Assembly (NCBI RefSeq): GCF_000018545.1
Contig: NC_012587.1
Coordinates: 3,190,001-3,254,000, forward strand
Origin: Sinorhizobium fredii NGR234
Lineage (GTDB): Bacteria > Pseudomonadota > Alphaproteobacteria > Rhizobiales > Rhizobiaceae
Length of the DNA stretch: 64,000 nt
Reading direction: 5' to 3'
Positions within the stretch are counted from its first letter, which is position 1. The number at the start of each line of letters is the position of its first letter. Below, piece after piece: positions 1 to 8,543 of this stretch. The position numbers and the translations under genes were made by a program. The notes beneath the pieces were generated by a model that worked only from the letters and a program-made list of their open reading frames with translations, ran no database searches and had not been told where the DNA came from.

Positions 1-554
1 TTCGGGACATCCGCATTGATCGAGGCGGTGTTGATGATCGAACTGCCGGGCTTCATATGCGGCACCGCTGCGCGGGTCAGATAGAACATCGCATGGATGT
101 TGACGCGGAAGGTCAGCTCCCACTCCTCGTCGGTAATGTCTGCGATATCCGGGAAGGAGGCCTGATGGGCGGCGTTGTTGACGAGAATGTCGATGCCGCC
201 GAGCTCGTTGACCGCTGTCTCGGCAATTCGCTTGCAATGGGCCGACGTCTGGATATCGCCGGCCACGAGGACGCCTTTGCGTCCGGCCTCTTCGACGAGC
301 GCCTTGGTCGATTTCGCGTCCTCGTGCTCATTGAGATAGGCGATCAGCACGTCGGCGCCCTCGCGGGCGTAGGCGATCGCCACGGCCCGGCCAATGCCGC
401 TGTCTCCGCCGGTGATGATGGCTTTCTTGCCCTCCAACCGTCCCGATCCCTTGTAGGTTTTTTCGCCGTGGTCCGGCAGAGGCTTCATGCGCTCCGTGGT
501 TCCAGGCATGGGCTGGCTCTGACGCTCGAACGGCGGGCGCGGGAATTTCTCCAT
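1..554 (-). CDS. SDR-family oxidoreductase (5' part, runs off window)
   Basis: The first 184 codons of a short-chain dehydrogenase/reductase are present; the 3' end lies beyond base 1. It opens with about 40 residues of Pro-rich extension (MEKFPRPPFERQSQPM...) before the Rossmann fold, an arrangement typical of the YghA/YhdF-like NADP-dependent SDRs. Visible motifs are the cofactor glycine motif TGGDSGIGRA, the NNAAHQ motif and, at the window edge, IINTASIN containing the catalytic serine. The catalytic Tyr-x3-Lys would lie outside. The substrate cannot be told. An EcfG-type GGAAC promoter lies about 70 bases upstream of the ATG, divergent from the small gene at 731, which suggests general-stress control. 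Confidence 0.9.
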   Translation of the reverse strand, partial: MEKFPRPPFERQSQPMPGTTERMKPLPDHGEKTYKGSGRLEGKKAIITGGDSGIGRAVAIAYAREGADVLIAYLNEHEDAKSTKALVEEAGRKGVLVAGDIQTSAHCKRIAETAVNELGGIDILVNNAAHQASFPDIADITDEEWELTFRVNIHAMFYLTRAAVPHMKPGSSIINTASINADVP

Positions 555-621
555 GGTCCAAAACTCCTCTTGGATCTGTGCGACATGATTTCGGCCCATC
601 CGGCAACGGCCGCAGCGTCCA

Positions 622-647
622 AACTCGGGTTCGCCAGGCTTTGTTCC
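622..647 (-). promoter_or_regulatory. EcfG/RpoE2-type promoter for the SDR at 554
   Basis: Read on the minus strand: GGAAC (647-643), 19 bases, then TT (623-622). This fits the rhizobial RpoE2 promoter form GGAAC-N18/19-TT. The TT lies 68 bases before the SDR start codon. Confidence 0.5.
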
Positions 648-673
648 GATTGGAAGACCTGGGCTCGTGTGAT

Positions 674-698
674 GGAACTTCGCCTTGGGGCTGGCGTT
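674..698 (+). promoter_or_regulatory. EcfG/RpoE2-type promoter for the gene at 731
   Basis: GGAAC at 674-678, 16 bases, then CGTT at 695-698: a full match to the alphaproteobacterial general-stress sigma factor consensus GGAAC-N16-CGTT. It ends 32 bases before the ATG at 731. Confidence 0.7.
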
Positions 699-730
699 CA
701 CCCAGCGACCACCCTGAGGAGGGCCGAGAA

Positions 731-967
731 ATGGCAAATGCTGAAAACAGACCGACGAACGTCCGGTCGGACAGCAGCGCGCCTGTCAAGACCGACAGCG
801 ACCTGCATCCGGAGGCCGCCACGCAGCCGCTGGAGCCGGACGAACTCATCAAAAAGCGAGCCGCGCGCGAGGCGATGCGCAGGAAGAGGGACGACTATGT
901 CGTCGAATCCGACCTCGAGGATGAAGACCAGCGCTTCCCGCTGCCGACGATGAAGGACCAGGACTGA
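731..967 (+). CDS. Small charged hypothetical protein
   Basis: A 78-residue, highly hydrophilic protein rich in Asp, Glu, Arg and Lys, with no signal peptide or membrane segment. It probably has low structure. The start at 731 is preferred over the in-frame ATG at 578 because a GAGGAGGG ribosome site lies just before it and a consensus EcfG-type promoter (674-698) lies between the two. It is followed after 26 bases by another small hydrophilic gene, so the two may be cotranscribed. No family is recognised. Promoter and composition suggest a general-stress protein; its function is unknown. Confidence 0.75.
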   Translation: MANAENRPTNVRSDSSAPVKTDSDLHPEAATQPLEPDELIKKRAAREAMRRKRDDYVVESDLEDEDQRFPLPTMKDQD

Positions 968-993
968 CCGGCGGCCCGCAGAGGAGAAAGATC

Positions 994-1188
994 ATGAAAA
1001 CCCCAAAGGACGGAGCGCCCGGCACCACGGAACAATCGCCGCGGTGGGAAGGGCCGAAGGAGACCCGGCCGAGAGGCTACCTGCCGGCCAAGGACGACCC
1101 GGAGGATGACCGCGATGCGGCCGGCGAAAACTTGAAGGATCCGCATCGCGGCAAGGTCTCGGACGCACTCAAGACAAAGGACGATTGA
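994..1188 (+). CDS. Small hydrophilic hypothetical protein
   Basis: A 64-residue protein, almost entirely charged and polar (MKTPKDGAPGTTEQS... to ...KTKDD), with no hydrophobic core. It is likely disordered. A good ribosome site (GAGGAGAAAG) lies four bases before the ATG. It follows the gene ending at 967 closely and probably shares that gene's EcfG-type promoter. Function unknown. Confidence 0.7.
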   Translation: MKTPKDGAPGTTEQSPRWEGPKETRPRGYLPAKDDPEDDRDAAGENLKDPHRGKVSDALKTKDD

Positions 1189-1237
1189 CCCCGCTTCGCA
1201 CGACGTAGCGGGTCGGCCGTTGCGTGCTGTGCGCAGC

Positions 1238-1262
1238 GGAACCGTGACGCTGTTCGCTGGTT
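1238..1262 (+). promoter_or_regulatory. EcfG/RpoE2-type promoter for the BON gene
   Basis: GGAAC at 1238-1242, 16 bases, then GGTT at 1259-1262. It ends 46 bases before the ATG at 1309. Confidence 0.55.
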
Positions 1263-1308
1263 TGAAGCAGCGACAATGCTGAAGGAAGTCGAAAGAAAGG
1301 AGCACCAA

Positions 1309-2007
1309 ATGGTCAAGAGAAAAGAGTGGAGGAGCGACGATCCCTATTGGCGTTCGCGTGAAGCCGGAAGGGATTGGTACGGCGATGAAAGACGCAGCCG
1401 GCGGCGCTTCGCGCAGACGGTCGAGCCGCGCGGAGCCGACTACGAGAACTCCGAGTATTTCCCGGATGCCGAGGCCGGCCCTGGCCCTTATCGCCGGATG
1501 GGCGAGGACTACGGGCGTTGGAGCCAGGATCGCCGACACGGCGACCATGGTTCCGACTACGGCTATCGGGGGCGACCTGCCTATTCGCGTCCCGGCCGGG
1601 ACTGGGACGAGGACGAGGAGCGTGGCTTCTTCGAGAAGGCCGGCGACGAGGTGGCCTCCTGGTTCGGCGACGAGGAAGCGGAGCGCCGCCGCCGGATGGA
1701 TCAGTTTCGCGGCAAGGGGCCGAAGGGCTATACCCGCTCGGACAGCCGTATCCAGGAGGATGTCAGCGACCGCCTGAGCGACGACGGAGCGCTGGACGCT
1801 TCCGACATCGAAGTCTCGGTCACCGGTGGCGAGGTTCAACTCAGCGGCTTCGTCGAGTCCAAATGGGCGAAACGCCGCGCCGAAGACCTGGCGGAAAACG
1901 TCTCCGGCGTTGGTCACGTCCAGAACAATATCCGCGTCCGGAGCGCCGGTGGATCGGCCGGCGGAACGCCCGGCTGGAACACTGGCGACACCAGCCGGAA
2001 TCTGTGA
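1309..2007 (+). CDS. BON-domain protein
   Basis: A 232-residue protein. The first two-thirds (about residues 1-150) is a low-complexity Arg/Asp/Tyr/Gly-rich stretch. Residues about 150-220 form a BON domain, recognisable by the DSRIQEDVSDRLSDD opening, the IEVSVTGGEVQLSGFV strand pair and the AEDLAENVSGVGHVQNNI ending. BON domains bind lipid or periplasmic partners and occur in OsmY-type stress proteins, but no signal peptide is visible, so the location is uncertain. The start at 1309 has AAAGGAG seven bases upstream; an ATG 33 bases earlier is less likely. It ends directly against the convergent topoisomerase gene. The EcfG-type promoter suggests stress induction. Confidence 0.85.
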   Translation: MVKRKEWRSDDPYWRSREAGRDWYGDERRSRRRFAQTVEPRGADYENSEYFPDAEAGPGPYRRMGEDYGRWSQDRRHGDHGSDYGYRGRPAYSRPGRDWDEDEERGFFEKAGDEVASWFGDEEAERRRRMDQFRGKGPKGYTRSDSRIQEDVSDRLSDDGALDASDIEVSVTGGEVQLSGFVESKWAKRRAEDLAENVSGVGHVQNNIRVRSAGGSAGGTPGWNTGDTSRNL

Positions 2008-3183
2008 TCAGATGACGGCGGGGGCCAGTCCCGCCGTCATACCATTGATGGCGGCTGCCGCCTTCGGCTCCGATCGTACCGCGCGCGCAAGAAAAGTCAG
2101 CAGGCGCGCCTCTTCCACACGAAGTTCGGGCTTTGCACGCCCACGTCGACGCAACTGCTTGGCGGTCGCCGGGCAGGCCGTATCCGCGAGACCGATGATT
2201 TCCGGATGGATGTAGCTCTTGCGGCAGATTGCCGGCGTGTTGCAGAGGACTGCGGCGGCCGCCTCGCACATCCTCTTGACGGTCGGGCGCTCGCCCTTCT
2301 CCATCGCTTCCCGAGCGGCTGCGAAGGCGGCAACGCTCCCCGCCCAGGTCCGGAATGTCTTGGCCGAAACCGGGAAGCCGGCGACCTCCGCCAGGTAGCG
2401 GTTGAGACGACCCGAATCGACCGGGCGCAGCATATCGTTGTCGTCCCGCCACACGAAGAGCTGCCGCCCCGGCAGGTCGGCGATATCCTCGAGCAAGCGC
2501 TGCAGCTTCGGGCGCCGCAGCCGTCTCTGGACCCGTTTGCCTCCCTTGGCGGTGAACCGCAATTCTATGCAGCCATCGAGCAGCCGCAAATGGCGCTTCA
2601 ACAGCGTCGTCGCACCATAGGTCGAATTCGCCTGGGCATAGGCGGGACTTCCCGTCCTGAGATGCACTTCGTCGAGCAAGGCGACCAGCGCGGCAAGAAC
2701 TGTGCGTGCATCGTCGGTCCCGCCTTCCATGTGACGGCGAATCATGCGCCGGATCCTCGGCAGCGCCTTGCCGAACAGAAGAAGCTGGGCGAACTTGTCG
2801 CCGCTCCGCAGCGCCTGCCATTCCGAGTGATAGCGATATTGCTTTCGACCGCGTGTGTCATAGCCGGTCGCCTGCAGATGACCGTTCTCGTCCAGGCAGA
2901 TCCACACATTCTCGTAGGCGGGCGGCAGGCCAAGCGATGCGATACGGGCCTTGACGGCCGGGTCGGTCAGGATGGAACCGTCCGGCAGCCGGTAGGCGAA
3001 TCCCTTGCCGGAGCGCTGGCGTCGGATGCCAGGCTCCGAATCGCTGACATAGACGAGCCCGCTTTCCTTCGGCGGAACCTCGCCCACGGCCCGATCGCGC
3101 CCGTTACGGCTGCGCCCGGCGCCGGGCCGATCAGGCATCCTCGCCGCGCGGCGGACGGGGTTGGAAGCGATTTGCAGGGGCAT
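2008..3183 (-). CDS. DNA topoisomerase IB (poxvirus/eukaryote type)
   Basis: A 391-residue type IB topoisomerase of the small bacterial family related to vaccinia topoisomerase. These enzymes relax supercoils through a 3'-phosphotyrosyl nick. Visible elements: the N-terminal domain with RRQRSGKGFAYRLPDG and PPAYENVWIC; the catalytic core with KQYRYH (first catalytic Arg), FTAKGGK (Lys), SAKTFRTWAG (second Arg region) and CRKSYIHPE, whose Tyr324 is the expected nucleophile. The tail is basic. The ribosome site GGAAGGG precedes the ATG by seven bases. The stop codon abuts that of the convergent BON gene with no spacer. Many rhizobia carry this enzyme in addition to TopA. A GGAAC upstream has N20 to TT, one base longer than the EcfG form, so stress control is only possible. 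Confidence 0.92.
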   Translation of the reverse strand: MPLQIASNPVRRAARMPDRPGAGRSRNGRDRAVGEVPPKESGLVYVSDSEPGIRRQRSGKGFAYRLPDGSILTDPAVKARIASLGLPPAYENVWICLDENGHLQATGYDTRGRKQYRYHSEWQALRSGDKFAQLLLFGKALPRIRRMIRRHMEGGTDDARTVLAALVALLDEVHLRTGSPAYAQANSTYGATTLLKRHLRLLDGCIELRFTAKGGKRVQRRLRRPKLQRLLEDIADLPGRQLFVWRDDNDMLRPVDSGRLNRYLAEVAGFPVSAKTFRTWAGSVAAFAAAREAMEKGERPTVKRMCEAAAAVLCNTPAICRKSYIHPEIIGLADTACPATAKQLRRRGRAKPELRVEEARLLTFLARAVRSEPKAAAAINGMTAGLAPAVI

Positions 3184-3305
3184 CGAGCGGCCCTTCCTTC
3201 AGGCGGTGAAATTTCGACCGAAGACTAACGCACGCCCGTGTGGGTAAGGTTCCATTCCGGATGCGGCGCCGGATCGATTTAGGCACCGGGCCCTGCATTG
3301 GTAGC

Positions 3306-3330
3306 GGAACATAATCGGTCGCACGCGGTT
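3306..3330 (+). promoter_or_regulatory. EcfG/RpoE2-type promoter for the SDR/ADH pair
   Basis: GGAAC at 3306-3310, 16 bases, GGTT at 3327-3330, ending 30 bases before the ATG at 3361. Confidence 0.6.
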
Positions 3331-3360
3331 CCACCGACACTTGATTGAGGAAGACGCACC

Positions 3361-4344
3361 ATGAGGAAAGCGCTCAAAGATGCGGTGGTGGTGATCACCG
3401 GCGCCTCGTCCGGAGTGGGACAGGCGGCGGCGGAGGAATTTGCCCGCCGGGGATCGAAACTCGTGCTGGCCGCGCGCGACGCGGTGGCGCTGCAGCGGGT
3501 GGCGCGGACCTGCCGAGACGTTGGAGCGGCCGTGCTGGTCGTGCCGACCGACGTGACGGACGCCGACGCGGTCAAGGAACTGGCAAAAAAAGCCCTGAGC
3601 TTCGGCAAGATCGACGTCTGGTTCAGCAATGTCGGCGTCGGCGCGGTCGGGCGGTTCCAGGAAACCCCGATCGAGGCTCACGAGCAGGTCATTCGGACGA
3701 ACCTGATCGGCCACGTCAACGATGCGCATGCCGCCATTCCGGTTTTCCTGAAACAGGGCCGCGGCACGTTCATCAACATGATTTCGCTCGGCGGCTTCGC
3801 CTCGACGCCCTTTGCGGCGGCCTACAGCGCCAGCAAGTTCGGGCTTCGCGGCTTTTCCGAAGCGCTGCGCGGCGAACTCGCCGACGAACCGGATATTCAC
3901 ATCTGCGACGTCTATCCGACCTTCCTCGACACGCCCGGCGTCGCCCATGGCGCGAACTATACCGGCCGGAGGCTCAACGTTCCCCCACCCGTCTATGATG
4001 CGCGCCGGGCGGCGCGCGCCATCGTTCGCCTGGCTGAACGCCCACGCAGCGCCGTCACCGTCGGCGCCGTCGCCGATCTGGCGCGGCTGGCACATTTTCT
4101 CGCCCCCAACACCACCGCCCGCCTCCTGGCGCGCCTGACCTCGTCCTATCTCAGGCGAGCGCCACGCGCCGAAAGGAGCAGCGGCAACCTGTTCAAGGCT
4201 CCGGTCAATCCCGGCGGCATCGAAGGCGGCTTGCGTTCGGATCGCAGACTCCCGATCGCCGCCGTTGCGGCCGCGGCGGTCGTCGGTCTGGCACTTGCGG
4301 CGGTGATCGGCGGCCTACCCCGCACCTCATACCGGCGACACTGA
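3361..4344 (+). CDS. SDR-family oxidoreductase with C-terminal membrane anchor
   Basis: A 327-residue short-chain dehydrogenase. The NAD(P) motif is [10 protein letters not shown] (residues about 14-23). An NVG replaces the usual NNAG, the catalytic Ser lies in INMISLGG, and YSASK carries the Tyr and Lys. It is longer than classical SDRs (about 250 residues): a C-terminal extension ends in a hydrophobic Ala/Val helix ([20 protein letters not shown]) that should anchor it in the membrane. It is followed after 37 bases by the alcohol dehydrogenase gene, and both lie behind the EcfG-type promoter at 3306-3330. The substrate is unknown; the SDR/ADH pair suggests stress-related carbonyl or alcohol metabolism. 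Confidence 0.9.
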   Translation: MRKALKDAVVVITGASSGVGQAAAEEFARRGSKLVLAARDAVALQRVARTCRDVGAAVLVVPTDVTDADAVKELAKKALSFGKIDVWFSNVGVGAVGRFQETPIEAHEQVIRTNLIGHVNDAHAAIPVFLKQGRGTFINMISLGGFASTPFAAAYSASKFGLRGFSEALRGELADEPDIHICDVYPTFLDTPGVAHGANYTGRRLNVPPPVYDARRAARAIVRLAERPRSAVTVGAVADLARLAHFLAPNTTARLLARLTSSYLRRAPRAERSSGNLFKAPVNPGGIEGGLRSDRRLPIAAVAAAAVVGLALAAVIGGLPRTSYRRH

Positions 4345-4381
4345 AAACCGCCTCGGCCCGACACAGTGGAGGAATCCCGCA

Positions 4382-5554
4382 ATGAAGGCTTTGACCTGGC
4401 ACGGCAAAGGCGACATCCGCTGCGAGAGCGTTCCCGATCCCAACATCGAGGCCGAAGACGACGCGATCATCAAGGTCACCGCCTGTGCGATCTGCGGCTC
4501 CGACCTGCATATCTACAACGGCCTGATCCCGGCAATGGAGCGCGGCGACGTCATCGGCCACGAGACCATGGGCGAGGTGGTCGAGGTCGGCAAGGCTGCC
4601 GCCACGAAGCTGAAGGTCGGCGACCGCGTCGTCGTGCCTTTCACCATCGCCTGCGGTGCTTGCTTCTTCTGCGAGCGGGGCTTCTACTCCGCCTGCGAGC
4701 GAACCAATCCGGACCGGGAAAAAGCGGTGAAGATGTGGGGCAATTCGCCCTCCGGCCTGTTCGGCTACTCGCATCTCCTCGGCGGCTACAGCGGCGGACA
4801 GGCGGAGTATCTGCGCGTGCCGCATGCCGATGTCGGGCCCATCAAGATCCCGGAGGAGCTCACCGACGAGCAGGTCCTGTTCCTCTCGGATATCTTCCCG
4901 ACCGGTTACATGGCCGCCGAATTCTGCGACGTTGAGCCCGGCTCCACGGTCGCCGTCTGGGGCTGCGGGCCCGTCGGCCAGATGGCCATCCGTTCGGCCT
5001 TCCTGCTCGGGGCGGAACGGGTCATCGCTGTCGACACCGTTGCCGAGCGGCTGCGGCTTGCCGAAACGGCGGGCGCGGCGACGCTCGATTACATGCAGGA
5101 GGACATTTACGACCGGATCATGGAAATGACCCATGGGCGCGGCGCGGACGCCTGCATCGACGCGGTGGGGACCGAGGCGGACAGCCGCGCAAGCCTCGAT
5201 TCGCTCGTCGACCGCGTCAAGGTCGCCACCTATCTCGGCACCGATCGTCCGCATGTACTGCGCCAGGCGATCCATTGCTGCAGGAACTTCGGAACGGTTT
5301 CCATCGTCGGCGTCTATGGCGGCTATCTCGACAAGATACCCTTCGGCTCGGCGATCAATCGGGGACTGACCTTCCGGATGGCGCAGACACCCGTCCAACG
5401 CTATCTGCCGGTGCTGCTCGACCGCATCCGCAAGGGCGAAATCGACCCCTCTTTCGTGATCACCCATCGTGGCTCGCTCGACGACGGACCGGACCTCTAT
5501 CAGACCTTCAACAAGAGGGCGGACGGCTGCGTCAAGGTCGTCCTGAAACCTTGA
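4382..5554 (+). CDS. Zinc-dependent alcohol dehydrogenase (MDR, FDH-like)
   Basis: A 390-residue medium-chain dehydrogenase. The catalytic zinc ligands are in [10 protein letters not shown] and GHETMGEV. The structural zinc lobe is seen as [15 protein letters not shown]. The Rossmann motif is [11 protein letters not shown]. The insertion [17 protein letters not shown] region and overall length match the glutathione-independent formaldehyde/threonine dehydrogenase-like subgroup common in rhizobia (compare E. coli YdjJ/TDH). The true substrate is not predictable. It follows the anchored SDR by 37 bases and probably shares its EcfG-type promoter. A RIME-like repeat lies directly after the stop codon. 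Confidence 0.92.
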   Translation: MKALTWHGKGDIRCESVPDPNIEAEDDAIIKVTACAICGSDLHIYNGLIPAMERGDVIGHETMGEVVEVGKAAATKLKVGDRVVVPFTIACGACFFCERGFYSACERTNPDREKAVKMWGNSPSGLFGYSHLLGGYSGGQAEYLRVPHADVGPIKIPEELTDEQVLFLSDIFPTGYMAAEFCDVEPGSTVAVWGCGPVGQMAIRSAFLLGAERVIAVDTVAERLRLAETAGAATLDYMQEDIYDRIMEMTHGRGADACIDAVGTEADSRASLDSLVDRVKVATYLGTDRPHVLRQAIHCCRNFGTVSIVGVYGGYLDKIPFGSAINRGLTFRMAQTPVQRYLPVLLDRIRKGEIDPSFVITHRGSLDDGPDLYQTFNKRADGCVKVVLKP

Positions 5555-5570
5555 AGGGAAGTCCGGCCTT

Positions 5571-5683
5571 AGAGCGGGATGAGGAAAAGTGTGTGCGGTT
5601 TTCCGCCCGCATCCCGCTCTAACCTATTAGAATCGATCACGTTCATGATTTTAGGTCGATCCGACCTAAAATCATCGTGATCT
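5571..5683. repeat. RIME-like intergenic mosaic repeat
   Basis: Two consecutive large palindromes. The first (5571-5620) pairs AGAGCGGGATG with CATCCCGCTCT. The second (5635-5682) pairs GATCACGTTCATGATTTTAG with its near complement. The size (about 110 bp) and double-hairpin layout resemble the Rhizobium intergenic mosaic element (RIME). A partial copy of the first palindrome is found at 51727-51777, and a short remnant (GCGCTCATCCCGCTCTGA) at about 62463-62480. Confidence 0.65.
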
Positions 5684-5690
5684 AGCGTGA

Positions 5691-6401
5691 TCAGAATTCC
5701 AGGATCGCGTAGGGCCGGCCGGTCGGCTTCTCGACATGGGTGGCGACGTTGAAGACGGGCGCGCCGCCCGGCGTGGTGCCCTTGTACGTGCCCTTGTGAG
5801 CGTGGCCGTGGACGACGGCGCTGACACGGAACCGGTCGATGGTTTCCGCAAAGCGCGAGGAACCGAGGAAGGGATAGATCTCTTCCGGCTCTCCTGCGAC
5901 AGTCTCGGCGATCGGCGCGTAGTGCAGCACGACCACGGAATGCTGGGCGCTGGTTTTGCGCAGGGCGTTTTCGAGGCGCATCGCTTCGTCGACGGTCGCC
6001 GATACCATGGCTTTCAGGGCGGTCTCGCCGAAAGAACCGAGCATGTGCCGGCCGAAGCCGCCGACGAACCCCTTCGTGCCGGCAAAGCCGATGCCGGCGA
6101 TCTCGACCGCCTGCCCATCCAGCAGATGGACACCCGCCTTCATGAGGATCGACGAGATCTCCTCGACGGCATCGCATTGGTGGTCATGATTGCCGAGAAC
6201 CGCCACCACCGGGACCGTGCAGTATTTCAGGTCGGCGGCGAGAAGCTCCGCTTCGGCCGGCTTGCCGAGATCGGTCAGGTCGCCGGCGATCACCAACACA
6301 TCGGCGACTTTTGAAATCTCCGAAAACAGTTCGGTATAGGAGACCGAACCATCCTCCTTCATATGGAGGTCCGCGACCGCGGCTACTTTCAGCTTGCCCA
6401 T
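5691..6401 (-). CDS. Calcineurin-like metallophosphoesterase
   Basis: A 236-residue cytoplasmic phosphoesterase with the full metal-binding set: VADLHM (Asp, His), GDLTD, GNHDH and HGHAHKG. The length is that of the bare catalytic domain. The substrate is unknown: nucleotide, phosphodiester or protein phosphate are all possible. It lies 12 bases after a nucleotidyltransferase gene on the same strand, so the two form a probable operon with the transferase first. A pair of a nucleotide-attaching and a phosphodiester-cleaving enzyme could act in opposition on one target, but that is inference. Confidence 0.9.
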   Translation of the reverse strand: MGKLKVAAVADLHMKEDGSVSYTELFSEISKVADVLVIAGDLTDLGKPAEAELLAADLKYCTVPVVAVLGNHDHQCDAVEEISSILMKAGVHLLDGQAVEIAGIGFAGTKGFVGGFGRHMLGSFGETALKAMVSATVDEAMRLENALRKTSAQHSVVVLHYAPIAETVAGEPEEIYPFLGSSRFAETIDRFRVSAVVHGHAHKGTYKGTTPGGAPVFNVATHVEKPTGRPYAILEF

Positions 6402-6413
6402 GGCAGCAACTCC

Positions 6414-7223
6414 CTATTTTCCTGGCCGCATCTCGAGGTCGCCGCCGACGTCGGCAAACCCCCATTCGGTGACGTCGATCTCATAATCGCGCCGCGAGTA
6501 AAGCCGGCCGCGGCAGATCTTCGTCTGGGGCAGCGGCAGGTCACGCTGCGCCGCCAGTCGGCTCAGCAGCTCGTCCATCAGCCACAAGGGCACCCTGTCG
6601 CGCTCCGAGGGATAGATCCACCGGAAATTGAGGAGATGGATCAAGAGCACTTCCCAATGCACTTCCATGTATTCGAGCAGCCTGCGCCAATCGATCCGGT
6701 CGTGGGTCTTGAGGATCGTGTGGGCTACGTCGGCGCCGTCATAGCGCTCGCGAAGCTGGATGAAGGACTTGGACCAGACCAACTCGGTCGGAGCGACGAT
6801 CGACACGGGCGAGGCGCTGATCTCGACCGGCAAGGCGTGCTCGAACCAGGCGTCGTTGACGAGCATCGTTCCGTTCGGCGAGGCGAAGATGACGTCGAAG
6901 AAGAACTTGCCCTTGTAGACTTTGCCGAGCCACCGGTCGTCCTCGATCTCGACCGAGTAGCCGAGCGACTTGAAGTATTGAAGGATGCGGGTGTAGTCGC
7001 CTGCCTTGCAGAAGACGTCGAGATCCTTCGTCGGTCTCGAAATGCCGGTATAGGCGCTGACGGCGAAGGTCCCGGCGACCAGAAACGGGATCTTGGATTT
7101 GACGAGCTCCGTTATGGCGGTGGCGACGAAGGCTTCGGCTTTCTCGTCGACAAGCTGTGGCAGCGCGAGTGGCGTGCGGACCGTTCGCGGCGATTTCGAC
7201 TTCGGTGGCATTGCCGATCGCAT
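6414..7223 (-). CDS. Nucleotidyltransferase-fold protein
   Basis: A 269-residue protein. The minimal-nucleotidyltransferase signature is FLVAGTFAVSAYTGISRPTK followed directly by DLDVF, giving the D-x-D metal pair; a later acidic FFDVIF could supply the third carboxylate. The C-terminal half (WFEHALPVEI..., TELVWSKSFIQLRERYDGAD) resembles the helical part of AbiEii/DUF1814-like transferases. The first helix carries the gene's only clearly basic stretch (PPKSKSPRTVR). The stop is 12 bases before the metallophosphoesterase. The target is not known. It could be a housekeeping modifier or half of a regulatory pair; no cognate antitoxin-like gene is adjacent. Confidence 0.75.
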   Translation of the reverse strand: MRSAMPPKSKSPRTVRTPLALPQLVDEKAEAFVATAITELVKSKIPFLVAGTFAVSAYTGISRPTKDLDVFCKAGDYTRILQYFKSLGYSVEIEDDRWLGKVYKGKFFFDVIFASPNGTMLVNDAWFEHALPVEISASPVSIVAPTELVWSKSFIQLRERYDGADVAHTILKTHDRIDWRRLLEYMEVHWEVLLIHLLNFRWIYPSERDRVPLWLMDELLSRLAAQRDLPLPQTKICRGRLYSRRDYEIDVTEWGFADVGGDLEMRPGK

Positions 7224-7372
7224 GCTTTCTCTCCTGCGAAGGAATACCTACGAGAACACGCGAGAACTCGGCTAGGTTCCGCAGCATCGAAGCGATCGCC
7301 GCGGGAGTGGCGGCGGGAGAGGAAACGCCGGCGCAGCCGCTGGCGACTGCGCCGAGAGAAATGCCGAACCGC

Positions 7373-7978
7373 TTATAGTGCCGGTGGACGGTAGCGGTCG
7401 CGCTCGCGCTCAACCTCATCGAGGCTCAAGGGCGCCGACGCCGCGTCGAAGGTGCTCCAGCCTTCTTCGACGTAGGCGCGCCGGCGAACCGAGGTGTCGA
7501 CGGCATTGCGGTTCCTGAGGATCGCATCGGCCTGCGGCAGCAGGGCCTCGTCGACCTTCGCCACCACCAGCGTGCCGCCGCGGCGCACGCCCTCGGCGTA
7601 AAGATGCGCGTCCTCGTCCGGAATGCCCGAATCCGTCAACGACCCGATGATGCCGCCGGTCGCGGCACCGGCCACCGCCCCGGCAATCGCGCCCGCCGCT
7701 GTCGATGCGAGCCAGCCGGCGGCGACGACCGGCCCGACGCCGGGAATGGCCATCAGCCCCAGCCCGGTCAAGAGACCGACCGCGCCGCCGCCGGCCGCAC
7801 CCAGCCCTGCCCCGACCCCTGCCCCTTCAGCGGCTCCGGAACTCTCGTCCGCATGGCGATCGCCGGCATTGTTGGCGACGATGCTGATATCCTGCGTCGG
7901 AATGCCGGCCGTCTCGAGGTCGTTCACCGCCTGTCGGGCGTCGTGATAATCGTCGAAAAGCCCTGCCACAGTTCTCAT
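7373..7978 (-). CDS. Glycine-zipper stress protein (general stress protein 17M-like)
   Basis: 201 residues from the ATG at 7978, chosen because MRTVAGLFDDYHDARQAV is the normal start of this family and AGAAG lies just upstream; a start at 8041 would add 21 atypical residues. An N-terminal alpha/beta domain of about 45 residues (as in Bacillus YflT/GSP17M) is followed by a long Gly/Ala glycine-zipper segment (residues about 55-115) that could insert in membranes. A C-terminal domain (GGTLVVAKVDEALLPQADAI) follows. Proteins of this kind are general-stress induced in related bacteria, but no GGAAC promoter was found close upstream here. Molecular role unknown. Confidence 0.8.
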   Translation of the reverse strand: MRTVAGLFDDYHDARQAVNDLETAGIPTQDISIVANNAGDRHADESSGAAEGAGVGAGLGAAGGGAVGLLTGLGLMAIPGVGPVVAAGWLASTAAGAIAGAVAGAATGGIIGSLTDSGIPDEDAHLYAEGVRRGGTLVVAKVDEALLPQADAILRNRNAVDTSVRRRAYVEEGWSTFDAASAPLSLDEVERERDRYRPPAL

Positions 7979-8048
7979 CTTCTTCTGCCTTTCTGTCGCG
8001 CTGGAGGGGAAGCGAGCGGATTTTTGCCCGTCTGCCCGCAATCATTGA

Positions 8049-8360
8049 TCAGAGCACGGTGACGTTGCCCTGGTAGTCGAGAGAAACGGTGACGGTCTTG
8101 CCGTCCTTCATTGCCGTTCCCCGCCAGACCCCCTGGTCGTCGAGCTTCAGTCCCTTGACGTCGGCGTAACCGGCTTCCTGGATCCGCTCGCGCGCCTGGT
8201 CTTCCGTAAAACTGTTCTTGCCGGCGACCGGCGCTTCAGGATTCTGCGTACCCGGCGTGGTGATCGCCGGTGTGCTTCCGCCCGAGGTCGCCGATTGCGC
8301 AAAGGCCGGCATTGCTGCAGCGCTCAGGAGCACGGCAACGCCAAAGATCATGGTTTTCAT
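8049..8360 (-). CDS. Exported PepSY-like domain protein
   Basis: 103 residues. A clear signal peptide (MKTMIFGVAVLLSAAAMPAFA, cleavage after AFA) is followed by a short Ser/Thr/Pro linker. A PepSY-like domain comes last (about residues 45-103: SFTEDQARERIQEAGYADV, then GVWRGTAMKDGKTVTVSLDY). Periplasmic PepSY proteins are thought to inhibit peptidases or bind the envelope. The start at 8360 fits the signal peptide and has GAGGAAAAACG before it. An EcfG-type promoter lies 39-64 bases upstream, back to back with one for the gene at 8544. Confidence 0.82.
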   Translation of the reverse strand: MKTMIFGVAVLLSAAAMPAFAQSATSGGSTPAITTPGTQNPEAPVAGKNSFTEDQARERIQEAGYADVKGLKLDDQGVWRGTAMKDGKTVTVSLDYQGNVTVL

Positions 8361-8399
8361 CGTTTTTCCTCTCTCGGGGATGCTTTTCCCAACCAACCA

Positions 8400-8424
8400 A
8401 ACCGGCCCGACATGGTTTGGTTCC
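8400..8424 (-). promoter_or_regulatory. EcfG/RpoE2-type promoter for the PepSY gene
   Basis: Read on the minus strand: GGAAC (8424-8420), 16 bases, GGTT (8403-8400), 39 bases before the ATG at 8360. Confidence 0.55.
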
Positions 8425-8481
8425 GAGGTGTTTTCCAGGAAGAATCGAAGTGAGAGGGCACCCGGGAAAGGCACGTCCTGC

Positions 8482-8506
8482 GGAACTTTCTTGCGACTTG
8501 CCGGTT
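8482..8506 (+). promoter_or_regulatory. EcfG/RpoE2-type promoter for the gene at 8544
   Basis: GGAAC at 8482-8486, 16 bases, GGTT at 8503-8506, ending 37 bases before the ATG at 8544. Confidence 0.55.
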
Positions 8507-8543
8507 GCCGCTGCCGTGAACCGAGACCTTCGAGGAAAGCGCA

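Noticed and set aside
3225..3251. EcfG-type promoter for topoisomerase IB
   Set aside because: GGAAC is 20 bases from TT, one more than the accepted spacing.
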